A DNA stretch of 64,000 nt from Vibrio vulnificus NBRC 15645 = ATCC 27562 (GTDB lineage: Bacteria > Pseudomonadota > Gammaproteobacteria > Enterobacterales > Vibrionaceae). The first letter of the stretch is position 1. Every line of letters begins with the position of its first letter. A program made the position numbers and the translations under genes. This document shows, piece after piece, positions 38,831 through 47,582 of this stretch. Under the pieces are notes generated by a model that did no database searches, was not told the origin of the DNA, and was given only the letters and a program-made list of their open reading frames with translations. Where the stretch lies: positions 620,001 through 684,000 of the forward strand of contig NZ_CP012881.1 of the NCBI RefSeq assembly GCF_002224265.1, read 5' to 3'.

Positions 38831-39349
38831 ATGAAACTTCGAATTGCTTCTGTTGTTTTGGCTGCATCGGCTGTTTTTAGTGGGTGGCTTTATTGGGGTA
38901 GCGACCTCAAAGTTGAGCAGGTTTTGACTTCCAAAGAGTGGCAGTCCTATATGGTGACTGTCATCACTGATGATCTGCAAAATGAAGGATCCGTCGGACC
39001 GCTGCGCAGAGTCACCTTAACGTCGAACGTTAAGTATCTGCCCAATAGCAATTACGTGCGCGTTTCGGTGTTGAAGCTTTACTCAAATGAGTCCTCTCAA
39101 GAGGTGGTGATCAACATTTCTGAATCAGGCACTTGGGACGTCAGCGACAATTATCTGTTGGTGACGGCAAAAGAGTTTAAAGACATCTCTTCTTCCCAAT
39201 CAAAAGATTTCAGTGATGCTCAACTCAAACTCATCACGAAAGTATTCAAAATGGATGCACAACAAAGCCGTCGCATCGACATCGTTAATGACCAAACATT
39301 ATTGCTGACCAGCCTGAACCATGGCTCATCAGTACTGTTTTCTAACTGA
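38831..39349 (+). CDS. toxS: ToxS, periplasmic stabiliser of ToxR
   Basis: This 172-residue membrane-anchored protein protects ToxR from proteolysis and promotes its activity. The N-terminal helix MKLRIASVVLAASAVFSGWL anchors a periplasmic domain starting YWGSDLKVEQVLTSKEWQS. The frame is open from 38819, but the ATG at 38831 has GAGG six bases upstream and fits the family start. It lies 12 bp after toxR. A weak hairpin follows. Confidence 0.96.
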   Translation: MKLRIASVVLAASAVFSGWLYWGSDLKVEQVLTSKEWQSYMVTVITDDLQNEGSVGPLRRVTLTSNVKYLPNSNYVRVSVLKLYSNESSQEVVINISESGTWDVSDNYLLVTAKEFKDISSSQSKDFSDAQLKLITKVFKMDAQQSRRIDIVNDQTLLLTSLNHGSSVLFSN

Positions 39350-39369
39350 TGCTCGTTTAGTCATCAAAT

Positions 39370-39391
39370 AAGGGAGCGGGATGCTCCCTTT
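39370..39391 (+). terminator. Weak terminator after toxS
   Basis: AAGGGAGC and GCTCCCTT form an 8-bp stem with a 5-nt loop but only three Ts follow, and the next gene starts 10 bp later. Readthrough into the permease gene is likely. Confidence 0.55.
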
Positions 39392-39400
39392 GGTGTATAT

Positions 39401-40156
39401 ATGGATTGGATTTCAACACTGTTTCTCTTCTTCGGCTCTCTGATTGCCAACACACTCGCCTCTCTTGCTGGCGGAGGTGCAGGGTTGCTGCAATTTCCCC
39501 TGCTCATTTTTCTGGGCTTGCCTTTTGGTGTGGCACTGGCGACTCACAAACTGGCCAGTGTGGCTCTCGGTCTTGGTGCCGCATACACGCATTTAAAATC
39601 GGGGAAAATCAAACTTACCACCGCTTTCTATCTGATTCTGACTGGCAGTATTGGCGTGATTATTGGGGCAAATATCGTTTTGCTGATACCAAGTAACATC
39701 GCGGAATTTATGCTCGGGATAATGATATTACTGCTTGGCGTTTACTCACGATTCAAAAAACAACTCGGCCAAGAAGAAAAGCCTCGAAACAGGGAGCTTT
39801 CTGGCTGGTTGCTGGGTGGTGTTGGGCTACTATTGATCGGCATCATTAACGGTTCTCTCACTGCAGGCTCTGGATTATTAGTGACCCTGTTTTTGGTCCG
39901 TTGGTTTGGTTACGATTACAAGCAAGCCGTTGCTCTTACGCTAATATGCGTCGGTTTCTTTTGGAACGGTATTGGTGGTATTGCAGTAGTGCAAGCTGGC
40001 GCACCTGTTCATTGGCCTTGGCTACCCATTCTTCTCGCAAGCTCTTTTTTGGGTGGCGCACTTGGCGCATGGATGACGAATCGCTACAGTAATCGAACGG
40101 TAAAAATGGCCTTTGAATTGCTGACTTTTGCCGTTGGGCTTAAATTGTTATTTTAA
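39401..40156 (+). CDS. TauE/SafE-family membrane permease
   Basis: This 251-residue protein has about eight membrane helices and the duplicated glycine-rich signatures of the TauE/SafE family: ASLAGGGAGLLQFPLL in the first half and GIINGSLTAGSGLLVTLFLV in the second. Members export or import small sulfur- or carboxylate-containing anions; the substrate cannot be told here. It lies just downstream of the toxS hairpin, and a SelW-like gene follows nine bases after its stop, suggesting cotranscription. Confidence 0.85.
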   Translation: MDWISTLFLFFGSLIANTLASLAGGGAGLLQFPLLIFLGLPFGVALATHKLASVALGLGAAYTHLKSGKIKLTTAFYLILTGSIGVIIGANIVLLIPSNIAEFMLGIMILLLGVYSRFKKQLGQEEKPRNRELSGWLLGGVGLLLIGIINGSLTAGSGLLVTLFLVRWFGYDYKQAVALTLICVGFFWNGIGGIAVVQAGAPVHWPWLPILLASSFLGGALGAWMTNRYSNRTVKMAFELLTFAVGLKLLF

Positions 40157-40165
40157 GGATTGACG

Positions 40166-40444
40166 ATGCTCAAAGCGAAAATTGAGATCTATTACTGCCG
40201 CCAGTGTAACTGGATGCTTCGCTCGACTTGGTTGAGCCAAGAGTTATTGCATACGTTCAGTGAGGAGATTGCCTCTATTACCCTCTATCCCGATACTGGT
40301 GGGCGTTTTGAGATCCACTGCAACGATGAGCTGATTTGGGAGAGAAAGCGAGATGGTGGTTTTCCTGAAGCAAAAAAGCTCAAACAAAGAGTCCGCGATA
40401 TCATCGCCCCCGAAAGGGATCTTGGTCACGTTGACAAAAAATAA
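40166..40444 (+). CDS. SelT/SelW/SelH-like CxxC protein
   Basis: This 92-residue thioredoxin-fold protein of the Rdx family has the redox motif CRQC in IYYCRQCNWMLRSTWLSQEL, where animal selenoprotein W has Cys-x-x-Sec. GGRFEIHCNDELIWERKRDG and FPEAKKLKQRVRDII follow the family. Its job is unknown; a thiol-redox role is likely. A TTG at 40160 is in frame, but the ATG at 40166 has AAGGA at good spacing. Confidence 0.85.
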   Translation: MLKAKIEIYYCRQCNWMLRSTWLSQELLHTFSEEIASITLYPDTGGRFEIHCNDELIWERKRDGGFPEAKKLKQRVRDIIAPERDLGHVDKK

Positions 40445-40466
40445 GGCAGTGGTGACTGCCTTATTT
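40439..40466. terminator. Bidirectional terminator between SelW-like gene and yfcE
   Basis: AAATAAGGCAGT and ACTGCCTTATTT form a 12-bp stem with a 4-nt loop. U-runs are short on both strands. The left arm overlaps the SelW-like stop codon. Confidence 0.75.
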
Positions 40467-40479
40467 GACGTGCTGAATT

Positions 40480-41031
40480 TTAGCCACCAATTTGGCAGGA
40501 GTGTAACAGCTCACCTTCTAATGAAATGACGGACAAGGTGCCATTTTCAAAGAGGCCATAGCTAGCCTGTTGATTTTCCCGAGGAAAAGTCACAGAGCCC
40601 GGATTGAAAACGACGATCTCCCCTTGCTGCTCCGCTAGCGCCACATGGCTATGCCCATGCGCCAAAATATCCCCAGCTTTCAACGCAGGTTGTTGTTTGG
40701 CATTGTACAGATGACCATGAGTGAGAAAGAGTCGAGCGCCTGATTCAAGCAATACCCAACTGTAATCCATCATCATTGGAAAAGAGAGCAACATCTGATC
40801 CACTTCACTATCGCAATTGCCTCTGACCGCGATAATTTGGTTGGCGTACTGATTTAATTTCTCTGCCACTTGAGGTGGATTATAAGACGAAGGAACAGGG
40901 TTCCTTGGTCCATGATTGAGTATGTCCCCTAGTAAGATAAGGTGATCCGCTCCTGATTGTTCAAATAACGCCAATGTTTGCTCTGTCGCCTCTAGGCTGC
41001 CATGCAAATCCGAAGCAAAAAATAATTTCAC
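40480..41031 (-). CDS. yfcE: Metallophosphodiesterase YfcE
   Basis: This 183-residue calcineurin-like phosphoesterase shows FASDLHGS, LGDILNHGPRN, VRGNCDSEVD, LTHGHLYN and AHGHSH as metal-binding motifs in order. E. coli YfcE cleaves bis-pNPP and other phosphodiesters in vitro; the natural substrate is unknown. Two in-frame GTG codons compete: the second (41031) has GGGGGAAG five bases upstream and begins VKLFFASDLHG, like E. coli MKLMFASDIHG, so I choose it. Confidence 0.93.
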   Translation of the reverse strand: MKLFFASDLHGSLEATEQTLALFEQSGADHLILLGDILNHGPRNPVPSSYNPPQVAEKLNQYANQIIAVRGNCDSEVDQMLLSFPMMMDYSWVLLESGARLFLTHGHLYNAKQQPALKAGDILAHGHSHVALAEQQGEIVVFNPGSVTFPRENQQASYGLFENGTLSVISLEGELLHSCQIGG

Positions 41032-41077
41032 AAGCACTTCCCCCTAAAAATACTAGGGTATTCTAACGCTGCAAAGA

Positions 41078-41485
41078 CTACTCGTCATCCCGAGCCATGG
41101 CATTGATCACAATATTGTTGTAGCTGACCATACCGATCACTTCACCATTCTCAATCACTGGTGCTCGGCTAATGCCAAAACGCTCAAACAAACGTGCGCA
41201 GTATTTTACGTTCATATCCGGCGAAACACACAATGCTGGCTTAGTCATGATTTCATAAATATTGGTGCGATTAGGCGAGCGATTTTTTGCCAGCACTTTT
41301 TTGGCGATATCGTTCATCAAAACGATACCGAATTCATCATCCTCATGACGTTTATTCACCACCAGCGCTTTCACCTGATGTGCGCGTGCCAGTGTGATCC
41401 CTTGGTGCACCGTCGTAAGGCCATCCACCACGACAAAGGTGTTGGCCATTACGTCTCTCACTCGGATTTTCTCATGACTGTTCAT
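41078..41485 (-). CDS. CBS-domain protein in DUF1538 operon
   Basis: This 135-residue protein consists of two CBS domains: about 8-66 (VRDVMANTFVVVDGLTTVHQ and VKALVVNKR) and 75-130 (IYEIMTKPALCVSPDMNVKY, ISRAPVIENGEVIGMVSYNN). CBS pairs bind adenosine nucleotides and often gate transporters or enzymes. No other domain is fused. Its start overlaps the end of the PII-like gene by 4 bp (ATGA), so it is translationally coupled and last in a four-gene operon. I infer that it senses AMP/ATP or a similar ligand for the membrane pair. Confidence 0.85.
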   Translation of the reverse strand: MNSHEKIRVRDVMANTFVVVDGLTTVHQGITLARAHQVKALVVNKRHEDDEFGIVLMNDIAKKVLAKNRSPNRTNIYEIMTKPALCVSPDMNVKYCARLFERFGISRAPVIENGEVIGMVSYNNIVINAMARDDE

Positions 41486-41832
41486 ATTTCATCCTCAACC
41501 ACTTTGGTTAACTTGGCGACTTGATGCGCCACACCTACGGCATCTTCTATGTCGATTTGAATGGCGATCCCTTGCCCAGATTCGGTATCAAATTCCCCGA
41601 CTTCACTGATGGTTTCCAATATATGTCGCGATAAGTGCTCCTCAACCACGAACAGTAAGACGTCTTTCTGCACTTCCAGCGTGAGGCCAAAAAAAGTGCG
41701 TTTTTGATTCAAACCTTGACCGCGAGCGTTGTTAATCACGGTCGCTCCGGTAGCCCCCGCTTCTCGCGCGGCATCCAACACCACATCCGTTTTACTGTCT
41801 TCCACGAATGCTAGAATCAATTTAAATCGCAT
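41482..41832 (-). CDS. PII-like signal protein in DUF1538 operon
   Basis: This protein of about 116 residues has the PII-like ferredoxin fold pattern: [35 protein letters not shown] in place of the T-loop entrance, and ISEVGEFDTESGQGIAIQID, resembling the B/C loops with GxG. The uridylylated tyrosine loop of GlnB/GlnK is not recognisable, so it is PII-like rather than canonical. Three ATGs stand in a row; AGGAGG touches the first, so the third (41832) is the best start. It overlaps the preceding DUF1538 gene and the following CBS gene. Such proteins usually bind nucleotides and control a membrane transporter. Confidence 0.8.
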   Translation of the reverse strand: MRFKLILAFVEDSKTDVVLDAAREAGATGATVINNARGQGLNQKRTFFGLTLEVQKDVLLFVVEEHLSRHILETISEVGEFDTESGQGIAIQIDIEDAVGVAHQVAKLTKVVEDEI

Positions 41833-42616
41833 CATCATCCTCCTGTGACGAATAGCGGCGATTGAACCACTGCGTTATTTGCGCGTAGCCCATCACAGAT
41901 ATCATCGGAAAAAGGCTGGCAAAAGCAATTAAGCCAAACCCATCAATTAATGGGCTTCTGCCAGGTACGGTTGAAGCAAGCCCCAGCCCTAGTGCGGCAA
42001 CCAACGGCACTGTCACGGTCGATGTCGTCACGCCACCGGAATCATAAGCTAGGGGAATAATCATTCTTGGGGCAAAGTAGGTTTGAATGACCACAATGAT
42101 ATAGCCAGCAATGATGTAATAATGAATCGGATCGCCGACCACAATACGATAACTTCCAAGGGCAATCCCAAAAGCGACACCTATAGCAACAGCCACTCTC
42201 AAACCCGTAACACCAATGCTCCCACCAGAAACTTGGTTCGCTTTAATCGCCACCGCAATCAATGAGGGCTCAGCGATAGTCGTGCTAAAGCCGATAAAAA
42301 ACGCAAACAGGTACACCCAGTAGTAATCCACCCATTCTAACTGCTGACCTATGCTGATTCGCACGGCTTGTAGAAACGCAGGCTCCGTCAGTTGTATCGC
42401 CATCGTCTCACCCAATGGAAAAAGAGCGAGATCCAAGCCAATCAAAAATAAGGCTAAACCAATGATCACGTAACCAAAGCCAAGCAACACTTTCAATGGA
42501 TTGGTAATTGGCTTGCGTAAAATGGCAAATTGAAAGCCAAAAATGATCACCGCTATGGGAACAACATCCAATACGGTGGTGGTTAAAGTGTCGGTAAAAC
42601 GTTCGAACTCAATCAT
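41822..42616 (-). CDS. DUF1538 membrane protein, second copy
   Basis: This 264-residue inner-membrane protein has about seven helices. Two conserved glycine/threonine-rich signatures are visible: [17 protein letters not shown] at about 100-116 and [20 protein letters not shown] at about 185-205, followed by [20 protein letters not shown]. The same signatures occur in the neighbouring copy, so the pair arose by gene duplication. It starts 4 bp before the end of the upstream copy and overlaps the PII-like gene downstream. The family has no known function; a transporter made of two homologous subunits is my inference. The C-terminus ends in the acidic tail SSQEDDDAI. Confidence 0.82.
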   Translation of the reverse strand: MIEFERFTDTLTTTVLDVVPIAVIIFGFQFAILRKPITNPLKVLLGFGYVIIGLALFLIGLDLALFPLGETMAIQLTEPAFLQAVRISIGQQLEWVDYYWVYLFAFFIGFSTTIAEPSLIAVAIKANQVSGGSIGVTGLRVAVAIGVAFGIALGSYRIVVGDPIHYYIIAGYIIVVIQTYFAPRMIIPLAYDSGGVTTSTVTVPLVAALGLGLASTVPGRSPLIDGFGLIAFASLFPMISVMGYAQITQWFNRRYSSQEDDDAI

Positions 42617-43347
42617 GCCACCACCATGCCGTAGATCATGACGAACATCATGGGCAATAAGGAGGCAAACGCAATTAAGCCAAAACCATCAATCATCGGG
42701 TTTCGCCCCTTAATGGATGAAGCGAGCCCCACCCCCAACGCCGTCACAAGGGGAACAGTGATGGTAGACGTCGTGACGCCTCCCGAATCGTATGCGATGC
42801 CGATAATGGTTTCCGGAGCAAACCCCGTCAGCACCACCACGCCAATGTAGCCACCAATAATCAAATAGTGAATTGGCCAACCTTTTAAGATGCGCAGTAC
42901 GCCAAGTACTATCGCAGCCCCAACTGACAACGCTACGGTTAAACGCAAGCCGTTGGCATACTCATCCATAGAATCTTCTGTATGGGCAATCATGCCTCCT
43001 TCCGCCGCGACTTCTGCCGCTTCATTAGCGACCGCGGTCAAGGCGGGCTCTGCGATCGTCGTACCAAAACCAAGACAAAACGCAAAAACCATCAACCAAA
43101 ACACACTGCCTTTTCTCGCAAAAGCTTGCGCCATCGATTCGCCAATGGGAAAGAGCCCCATTTCTAAGCCAAAGATAAAAAAGGTCAAACCGAGGATCAC
43201 AAGAACAAGACCAAAGCCGATGGACAAAATATTGGGTAGTGGCTCTTTGAGTACAACGATTTGAAAGAAAACAATCACCACAACAATGGGCAACAAGTCT
43301 CTCGCACTTGCCGCAAACGCTTTAAGTAACGCTATGATTGCATTCAT
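42613..43347 (-). CDS. DUF1538 membrane protein, first copy
   Basis: This 244-residue paralogue of the next gene heads the operon. Signatures are [20 protein letters not shown] and [20 protein letters not shown], with [20 protein letters not shown] near the C-terminus. Between them is an insert with acidic residues ([14 protein letters not shown]) absent from the second copy, probably a soluble loop. About seven helices are predicted by eye. AAGGA lies seven bases before the start. It is divergent from the yfcH-like gene by about 210 bp. Confidence 0.82.
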   Translation of the reverse strand: MNAIIALLKAFAASARDLLPIVVVIVFFQIVVLKEPLPNILSIGFGLVLVILGLTFFIFGLEMGLFPIGESMAQAFARKGSVFWLMVFAFCLGFGTTIAEPALTAVANEAAEVAAEGGMIAHTEDSMDEYANGLRLTVALSVGAAIVLGVLRILKGWPIHYLIIGGYIGVVVLTGFAPETIIGIAYDSGGVTTSTITVPLVTALGVGLASSIKGRNPMIDGFGLIAFASLLPMMFVMIYGMVVA

Positions 43348-43560
43348 CCGCTGTCCTTAGTGTGATTGTCCTTGTTGTAATCATTGCAGAGTTTTTTTCG
43401 TCGCGATGTGATTCGTGTGAAAAGCACAGTAATAATTGGTTACATTTTGACAAGAATGTGACCTTACTCAGAAACAAGGGCAAGATGAACCATTGAACTA
43501 TCATAGGGTTGGCTGCGTACTTATCTGTGCCATATACTAAATGCAGGTATGGAGGCGTGC

Positions 43561-44475
43561 ATGAAAATACTATTGACTGGTGGAACAGGTTTTATCGGTT
43601 CGGAACTGCTGAAAACGTTGTCTTCTCATCAGATCCTACTGCTCACTCGTAACATCGAAGCGGCAAAGAAGAATTTGAGTTTTGTAGACTTAGGCAACAT
43701 TCAATACCTTGATGACCTCTCTTCTCTGCAAGATTTGAACGATATCGATGCCGTGATTAATTTGGCAGGCGAACCTATCGCCGACAAACGCTGGAGTGCA
43801 GCACAAAAAAAAGCCATCTGCGACAGTCGATGGCAAGTGACCGAAGCTTTGGTCGAGTTGATTCACGCCAGTGCTAAGCCCCCAGCCGTTTTTATCAGTG
43901 GATCGGCGGTAGGTTACTATGGTGATCAACAAGCTCATCCATTTGATGAGTGTTTGCACGTTCACAGTGCCGGATTTACTCATACGGTTTGCGCTCATTG
44001 GGAGCAAATTGCGAAGCGGGCGCAATCAGACCTGACGCGTGTTTGCTTATTGCGCACTGGCGTGGTTCTGGCTCCTCACGGGGGTGCGCTCAAGAAAATG
44101 TTATTGCCCTACCAATTTGGCTTAGGCGGCCCTATTGGCAGTGGCAAGCAATACCTACCTTGGATACACCTGCAAGATATGGTGAGAGCGATTGTTTTTC
44201 TGCTCGAAACGCCTCACGCTCAAGGTGAGTACAACGTCTGTGCACCGCATCCGGTTAGCAATAAAGAGTTTAGCCGCGCCTTGGCGAAATCCCTTCATCG
44301 CCCTCATTTTCTCTGGACGCCCAAGTGGGTTATGACACTCATGATGGGAGAATCGTCTTGCCTGCTGTTTGATAGCATTCGTGCTAAGCCAAAACGCTTG
44401 ACCGAACTTGGCTTTACGTTCCACTTTTCTCGAATTGAACCCGCTTTAAATCACTTATTGAAAGCCAAACACTGA
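43561..44475 (+). CDS. yfcH: TIGR01777-type NAD-dependent epimerase-like protein (YfcH)
   Basis: This protein of about 304 residues is of the atypical SDR/epimerase group. MKILLTGGTGFIGSELL is the nucleotide-binding start; VINLAGEPIADKRWSAAQKK and FISGSAVGYYGD are the group signatures, and the C-terminal DUF1731 part includes RAKPKRLTELGFTFHF. The frame is open from 43549, but the ATG at 43561 has GGAGG at five bases. The function is unknown; E. coli YfcH is the named relative. Confidence 0.88.
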   Translation: MKILLTGGTGFIGSELLKTLSSHQILLLTRNIEAAKKNLSFVDLGNIQYLDDLSSLQDLNDIDAVINLAGEPIADKRWSAAQKKAICDSRWQVTEALVELIHASAKPPAVFISGSAVGYYGDQQAHPFDECLHVHSAGFTHTVCAHWEQIAKRAQSDLTRVCLLRTGVVLAPHGGALKKMLLPYQFGLGGPIGSGKQYLPWIHLQDMVRAIVFLLETPHAQGEYNVCAPHPVSNKEFSRALAKSLHRPHFLWTPKWVMTLMMGESSCLLFDSIRAKPKRLTELGFTFHFSRIEPALNHLLKAKH

Positions 44476-44515
44476 CTCTCAAGCGTTTAACATCGAATTT
44501 ATTTAAGGACTAATC

Positions 44516-45343
44516 ATGACCAAATGGGTCTTAATCACAGGCTGCTCGAGTGGTATTGGGTACGTCTGTGCGCACGCACTGCAAAAAAGCGGCTTTGAAG
44601 TCATTGCTTCTTGTCGAAATCTCCGTGATGTTGAGCGCTTGCAAAGCGAAGGACTCACGTGCATTCAACTCGATTTAGCCGATAGCAACTGCATTTCTCT
44701 TGCAGTTCAACAAGCCCTAGAGATCAGCGACGGGCAACTCTATGGACTTTTTAACAATGGTGCCTATGGGCAACCTGGTGCACTGGAGGATCTCCCCACC
44801 GACGCATTGAGAGCCCAGTTTGAAAGCAATTTTTTTGGTTGGCATCAATTGGTACGTGAAATATTACCGATCATGAGAGAGAACAAGCAGGGACGCATTG
44901 TGCAAAATAGCTCCGTGTTAGGATTCGCTGCGATGAAATATCGCGGTGCCTATAACGCCTCTAAGTTCGCGATTGAAGGTTGGAGCGACACCCTCAGGCT
45001 TGAGCTCGATGGCACGAATATTCACATTGCCATCCTCGAACCGGGCCCGATCGAAACCCGTTTTCGTTACAACGCGCTGCAAGCCTTTTTGCAATGGATT
45101 GATATTGAAAACAGCCCTCACAGAGAGAGCTATCTGGCGCAAAAAGATCGCCTAGAGAATACCAACTCGAAGAGCAGTTTCGTCTTACCTGCCGAGTCTT
45201 GTATTGAGCCAGTGTTGCACGCGCTAACCAGTCAGAAACCGAAAATACGTTACCGAGTGACCACACCAACTAAGCTGTTTGCTGTATTCAAACGGATTCT
45301 ACCAACGCGCTGGCTGGATGAAATATTAAAAAGAGCGGCGTAA
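44516..45343 (+). CDS. Short-chain dehydrogenase (YbbO-like)
   Basis: This 275-residue classical SDR has the cofactor motif TGCSSGIG, FNNGAYG for the NNAG position, Ser in VQNSSVLGF and the catalytic pair in YNASK. Length and the C-terminal extension resemble E. coli YbbO, an aldehyde or retinal reductase. In E. coli ybbO also lies beside ybbN, qmcA and ybbJ, which here follow in the order ybbN, qmcA, ybbJ. The natural substrate is not known. Confidence 0.85.
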   Translation: MTKWVLITGCSSGIGYVCAHALQKSGFEVIASCRNLRDVERLQSEGLTCIQLDLADSNCISLAVQQALEISDGQLYGLFNNGAYGQPGALEDLPTDALRAQFESNFFGWHQLVREILPIMRENKQGRIVQNSSVLGFAAMKYRGAYNASKFAIEGWSDTLRLELDGTNIHIAILEPGPIETRFRYNALQAFLQWIDIENSPHRESYLAQKDRLENTNSKSSFVLPAESCIEPVLHALTSQKPKIRYRVTTPTKLFAVFKRILPTRWLDEILKRAA

Positions 45344-45447
45344 TTTATTGCTGATAATGTAATCAATTCGTCACAAATGGATGATAATTTACTCATCACC
45401 ACAAAATCTCGGTCATTTTCACTGCTAACAAAACGAGCACCTAGTTC

Positions 45448-45513
45448 ATGTCATTAAATCAATTAAACTGGCTAAGTGTGGGTGTGGTGCTGACAATATT
45501 TATACTTATTTAG
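45448..45513 (+). CDS. Possible 21-residue membrane peptide
   Basis: A short frame starts ATG TCA TTA and would encode a 21-residue peptide: MSLNQLNWLS followed by a hydrophobic run ending in ILI. It would be one membrane helix. It lies alone in the 288-bp gap between the SDR and ybbN genes and is followed after 22 bp by a strong terminator that neither neighbour needs, so a short transcript is plausible. The ribosome-binding site is weak. It may equally be noise inside a small RNA. Confidence 0.3.
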   Translation: MSLNQLNWLSVGVVLTIFILI

Positions 45514-45535
45514 GCACTTTCGCTTGCCACTCGAC

Positions 45536-45562
45536 AAAACGCTGCACTCTGCAGCGTTTTTT
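45536..45562 (+). terminator. Terminator between SDR and ybbN
   Basis: AAAACGCTGC and GCAGCGTTTT form a 10-bp stem with a 5-nt loop and a six-T run. It lies nearly 200 bp after the SDR stop, so it may end a short independent transcript. Confidence 0.88.
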
Positions 45563-45631
45563 GTGCTTGAAAAACCAGGCTCTCTACCCAATATCTTGTT
45601 GAGATAAGACTGTCTTGATAAGGATCCCAAA

Positions 45632-46486
45632 ATGCAATCTCCATACATTGTTGATATCAATGAGCAAAATTTTCGTGAAATCATCGAACGCTCAACACAA
45701 ACACCAATATTGGTACATTTTTGGGCAAATGCTTATCCTGAGAGCACCGAACATCTTCCTGCTCTCCGCCAACTCGCCCAGCAATATCAAGGCGCGTTTG
45801 TCTTAGCACTGCTCGATTGTGAACAGCAAGGTCCCATCGCCGCACAGTTCGGCGTACAAGTGTTGCCAACCACCGCATTGTTCATCAATGGGCAAGCAGT
45901 CGATGGTTTAGGGGGTCCTCATCCGTTGGAAAAAATTCAGGCCATGCTGGATAAACACTTACCGTCACAAGATGAGTTGCTGCTGAAAGAGGTCAGCGAG
46001 CTTATCCAGCAATCTCGCCATACTGAGGCGTTGGAGAAAATCGCGTTGTTGTCTGAGGCCATCGCACAACGAGGTGATATCAAGTTGGCTCACGCCAATT
46101 GCTTATTAGAGCTTCATCAACTCGACTTAGCAGAGCAACTACTGTCAAACATTCCTTTAGAATATCAGGACAATTACTATAAAGGCTTGATCGCGAAACT
46201 CGACCTACAAAGACAGGCCACCAACAGCCCTGAGATCCAAAAATTGGAGCAGCAACACCAAGTGAATCCAGAAGATCACACTATCACCTGTGAGCTAGCG
46301 ATCCAGTATCAGCAAGTCGGTAGAGAAGAGGAAGCGCTGGCGCTACTCTGGTCACAATTGAAAGTTAATTTAAGCATCGGAGATGGTGAAGTACGGAAAA
46401 CCTTTATGGACATTCTTTCCGCACTAGGACAAGGAAATGCCGTAGCCAGTCGCTACCGTCGACAACTCTACTCCATCCTTTACTAA
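45632..46486 (+). CDS. ybbN: CnoX/YbbN-like thioredoxin-TPR chaperedoxin
   Basis: This 284-residue protein has an N-terminal thioredoxin fold (about 1-110) and C-terminal TPR-like helices (about 115-284). E. coli CnoX holds oxidised proteins and hands them to GroEL or DnaK. The active-site position reads FWANAYPES where thioredoxin has WCGPC, so both cysteines are gone and the domain is redox-inactive. The cis-proline region LPTTALFINGQ is kept. The neighbours ybbO-like, qmcA and nfeD-like support the orthology. Confidence 0.88.
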   Translation: MQSPYIVDINEQNFREIIERSTQTPILVHFWANAYPESTEHLPALRQLAQQYQGAFVLALLDCEQQGPIAAQFGVQVLPTTALFINGQAVDGLGGPHPLEKIQAMLDKHLPSQDELLLKEVSELIQQSRHTEALEKIALLSEAIAQRGDIKLAHANCLLELHQLDLAEQLLSNIPLEYQDNYYKGLIAKLDLQRQATNSPEIQKLEQQHQVNPEDHTITCELAIQYQQVGREEEALALLWSQLKVNLSIGDGEVRKTFMDILSALGQGNAVASRYRRQLYSILY

Positions 46487-46649
46487 ATTAGTTTCAACTT
46501 ACTTTCAAATCAATTACTTAAGGCTGGCTTAATCCGGCCTTTATTCTGTCAGAAACTAGCGTCAATTCGCATTTATTGCATTGTTTTACTTATCATTCTG
46601 CGCAAAAATAAACCAATTGCATATCTTATTTATTCAGAAGGATGGAATT

Positions 46650-47573
46650 ATGCCAATTGACTCGTTAGTCACTATCGCGGTACTCGTTTTTGTTGCGATT
46701 ACCTTTATTGCCTCAGCAGTAAAAACCGTACCACAAGGACACAACTGGACGGTGGAGCGCTTTGGTCGCTATACCATTACGCTAAAACCAGGCCTCAACC
46801 TGATCGTCCCTTTCATCGATCGTATCGGCCACAAAATCAATATGATGGAGCAGGTTCTCGATATCCCTGCTCAAGAAGTTATTTCTAAAGACAACGCCAA
46901 CGTTGTAATCGATGCCGTCTGTTTTGTTCAAGTCATTGATGCTGCGAAAGCCGCATACGAGGTCAGTGAACTGCAGCACGCGATCCGTAACCTCACCTTG
47001 ACCAACATGCGTACGGTACTCGGCTCAATGGAGCTGGACGAAATGCTTAGTCAGCGCGATATGATCAACACGAAATTGCTTTCGATCGTCGACCAAGCCA
47101 CCAACCCTTGGGGCGTTAAAGTCACACGTATCGAGATTAAAGACGTTCAGCCACCAGCGGATCTCACGGCGGCAATGAACGCACAAATGAAAGCCGAGCG
47201 TAACAAACGTGCCGAAGTTCTCGAAGCCGAAGGGATTCGCCAAGCACAAATTCTACGCGCAGAAGGTCAAAAGCAATCTGAAATCCTCAAAGCAGAAGGG
47301 GAAAAACAAGCTGCCATTTTGCAAGCAGAAGCTCGTGAACGTGCGGCTGAAGCAGAAGCAAAAGCGACAGCCATGGTTTCTGACGCAATCGCCAAAGGTG
47401 ACATGCAAGCGGTAAATTACTTCATTGCGCAAGGCTATACTGAAGCATTGAAGACCATTGGCCAAGCCGAAAATGGGAAAATCATCATGCTCCCACTTGA
47501 GGCTTCTGGTCTAATGGGTTCAATTGCTGGTATTGCTGAGATGTTCAAGCAAAGCGGCGATTCACAAAAATAA
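46650..47573 (+). CDS. qmcA: SPFH/Band 7 membrane protein QmcA
   Basis: This 307-residue protein has an N-terminal membrane helix (about 5-25), a Band 7 domain ([40 protein letters not shown]) and an Ala/Glu-rich coiled coil with repeats such as [20 protein letters not shown]. Family members assemble into large membrane cages around proteases such as FtsH. The frame is open 23 codons upstream, but the ATG at 46650 with AAGGA is the natural start. The nfeD-like gene follows 9 bp later, the usual partner arrangement. Confidence 0.94.
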   Translation: MPIDSLVTIAVLVFVAITFIASAVKTVPQGHNWTVERFGRYTITLKPGLNLIVPFIDRIGHKINMMEQVLDIPAQEVISKDNANVVIDAVCFVQVIDAAKAAYEVSELQHAIRNLTLTNMRTVLGSMELDEMLSQRDMINTKLLSIVDQATNPWGVKVTRIEIKDVQPPADLTAAMNAQMKAERNKRAEVLEAEGIRQAQILRAEGQKQSEILKAEGEKQAAILQAEARERAAEAEAKATAMVSDAIAKGDMQAVNYFIAQGYTEALKTIGQAENGKIIMLPLEASGLMGSIAGIAEMFKQSGDSQK

Positions 47574-47582
47574 GGAGGCGCT

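Noticed and set aside
43348..43560. Operator for the DUF1538 operon in the gap before yfcH
   Set aside because: I looked for palindromes or repeats shared with other promoters here and found none worth naming.
45472..45684. 70-codon minus-strand frame in the SDR-ybbN gap
   Set aside because: It runs across a terminator stem and into ybbN and has no plausible ribosome-binding site or motif.
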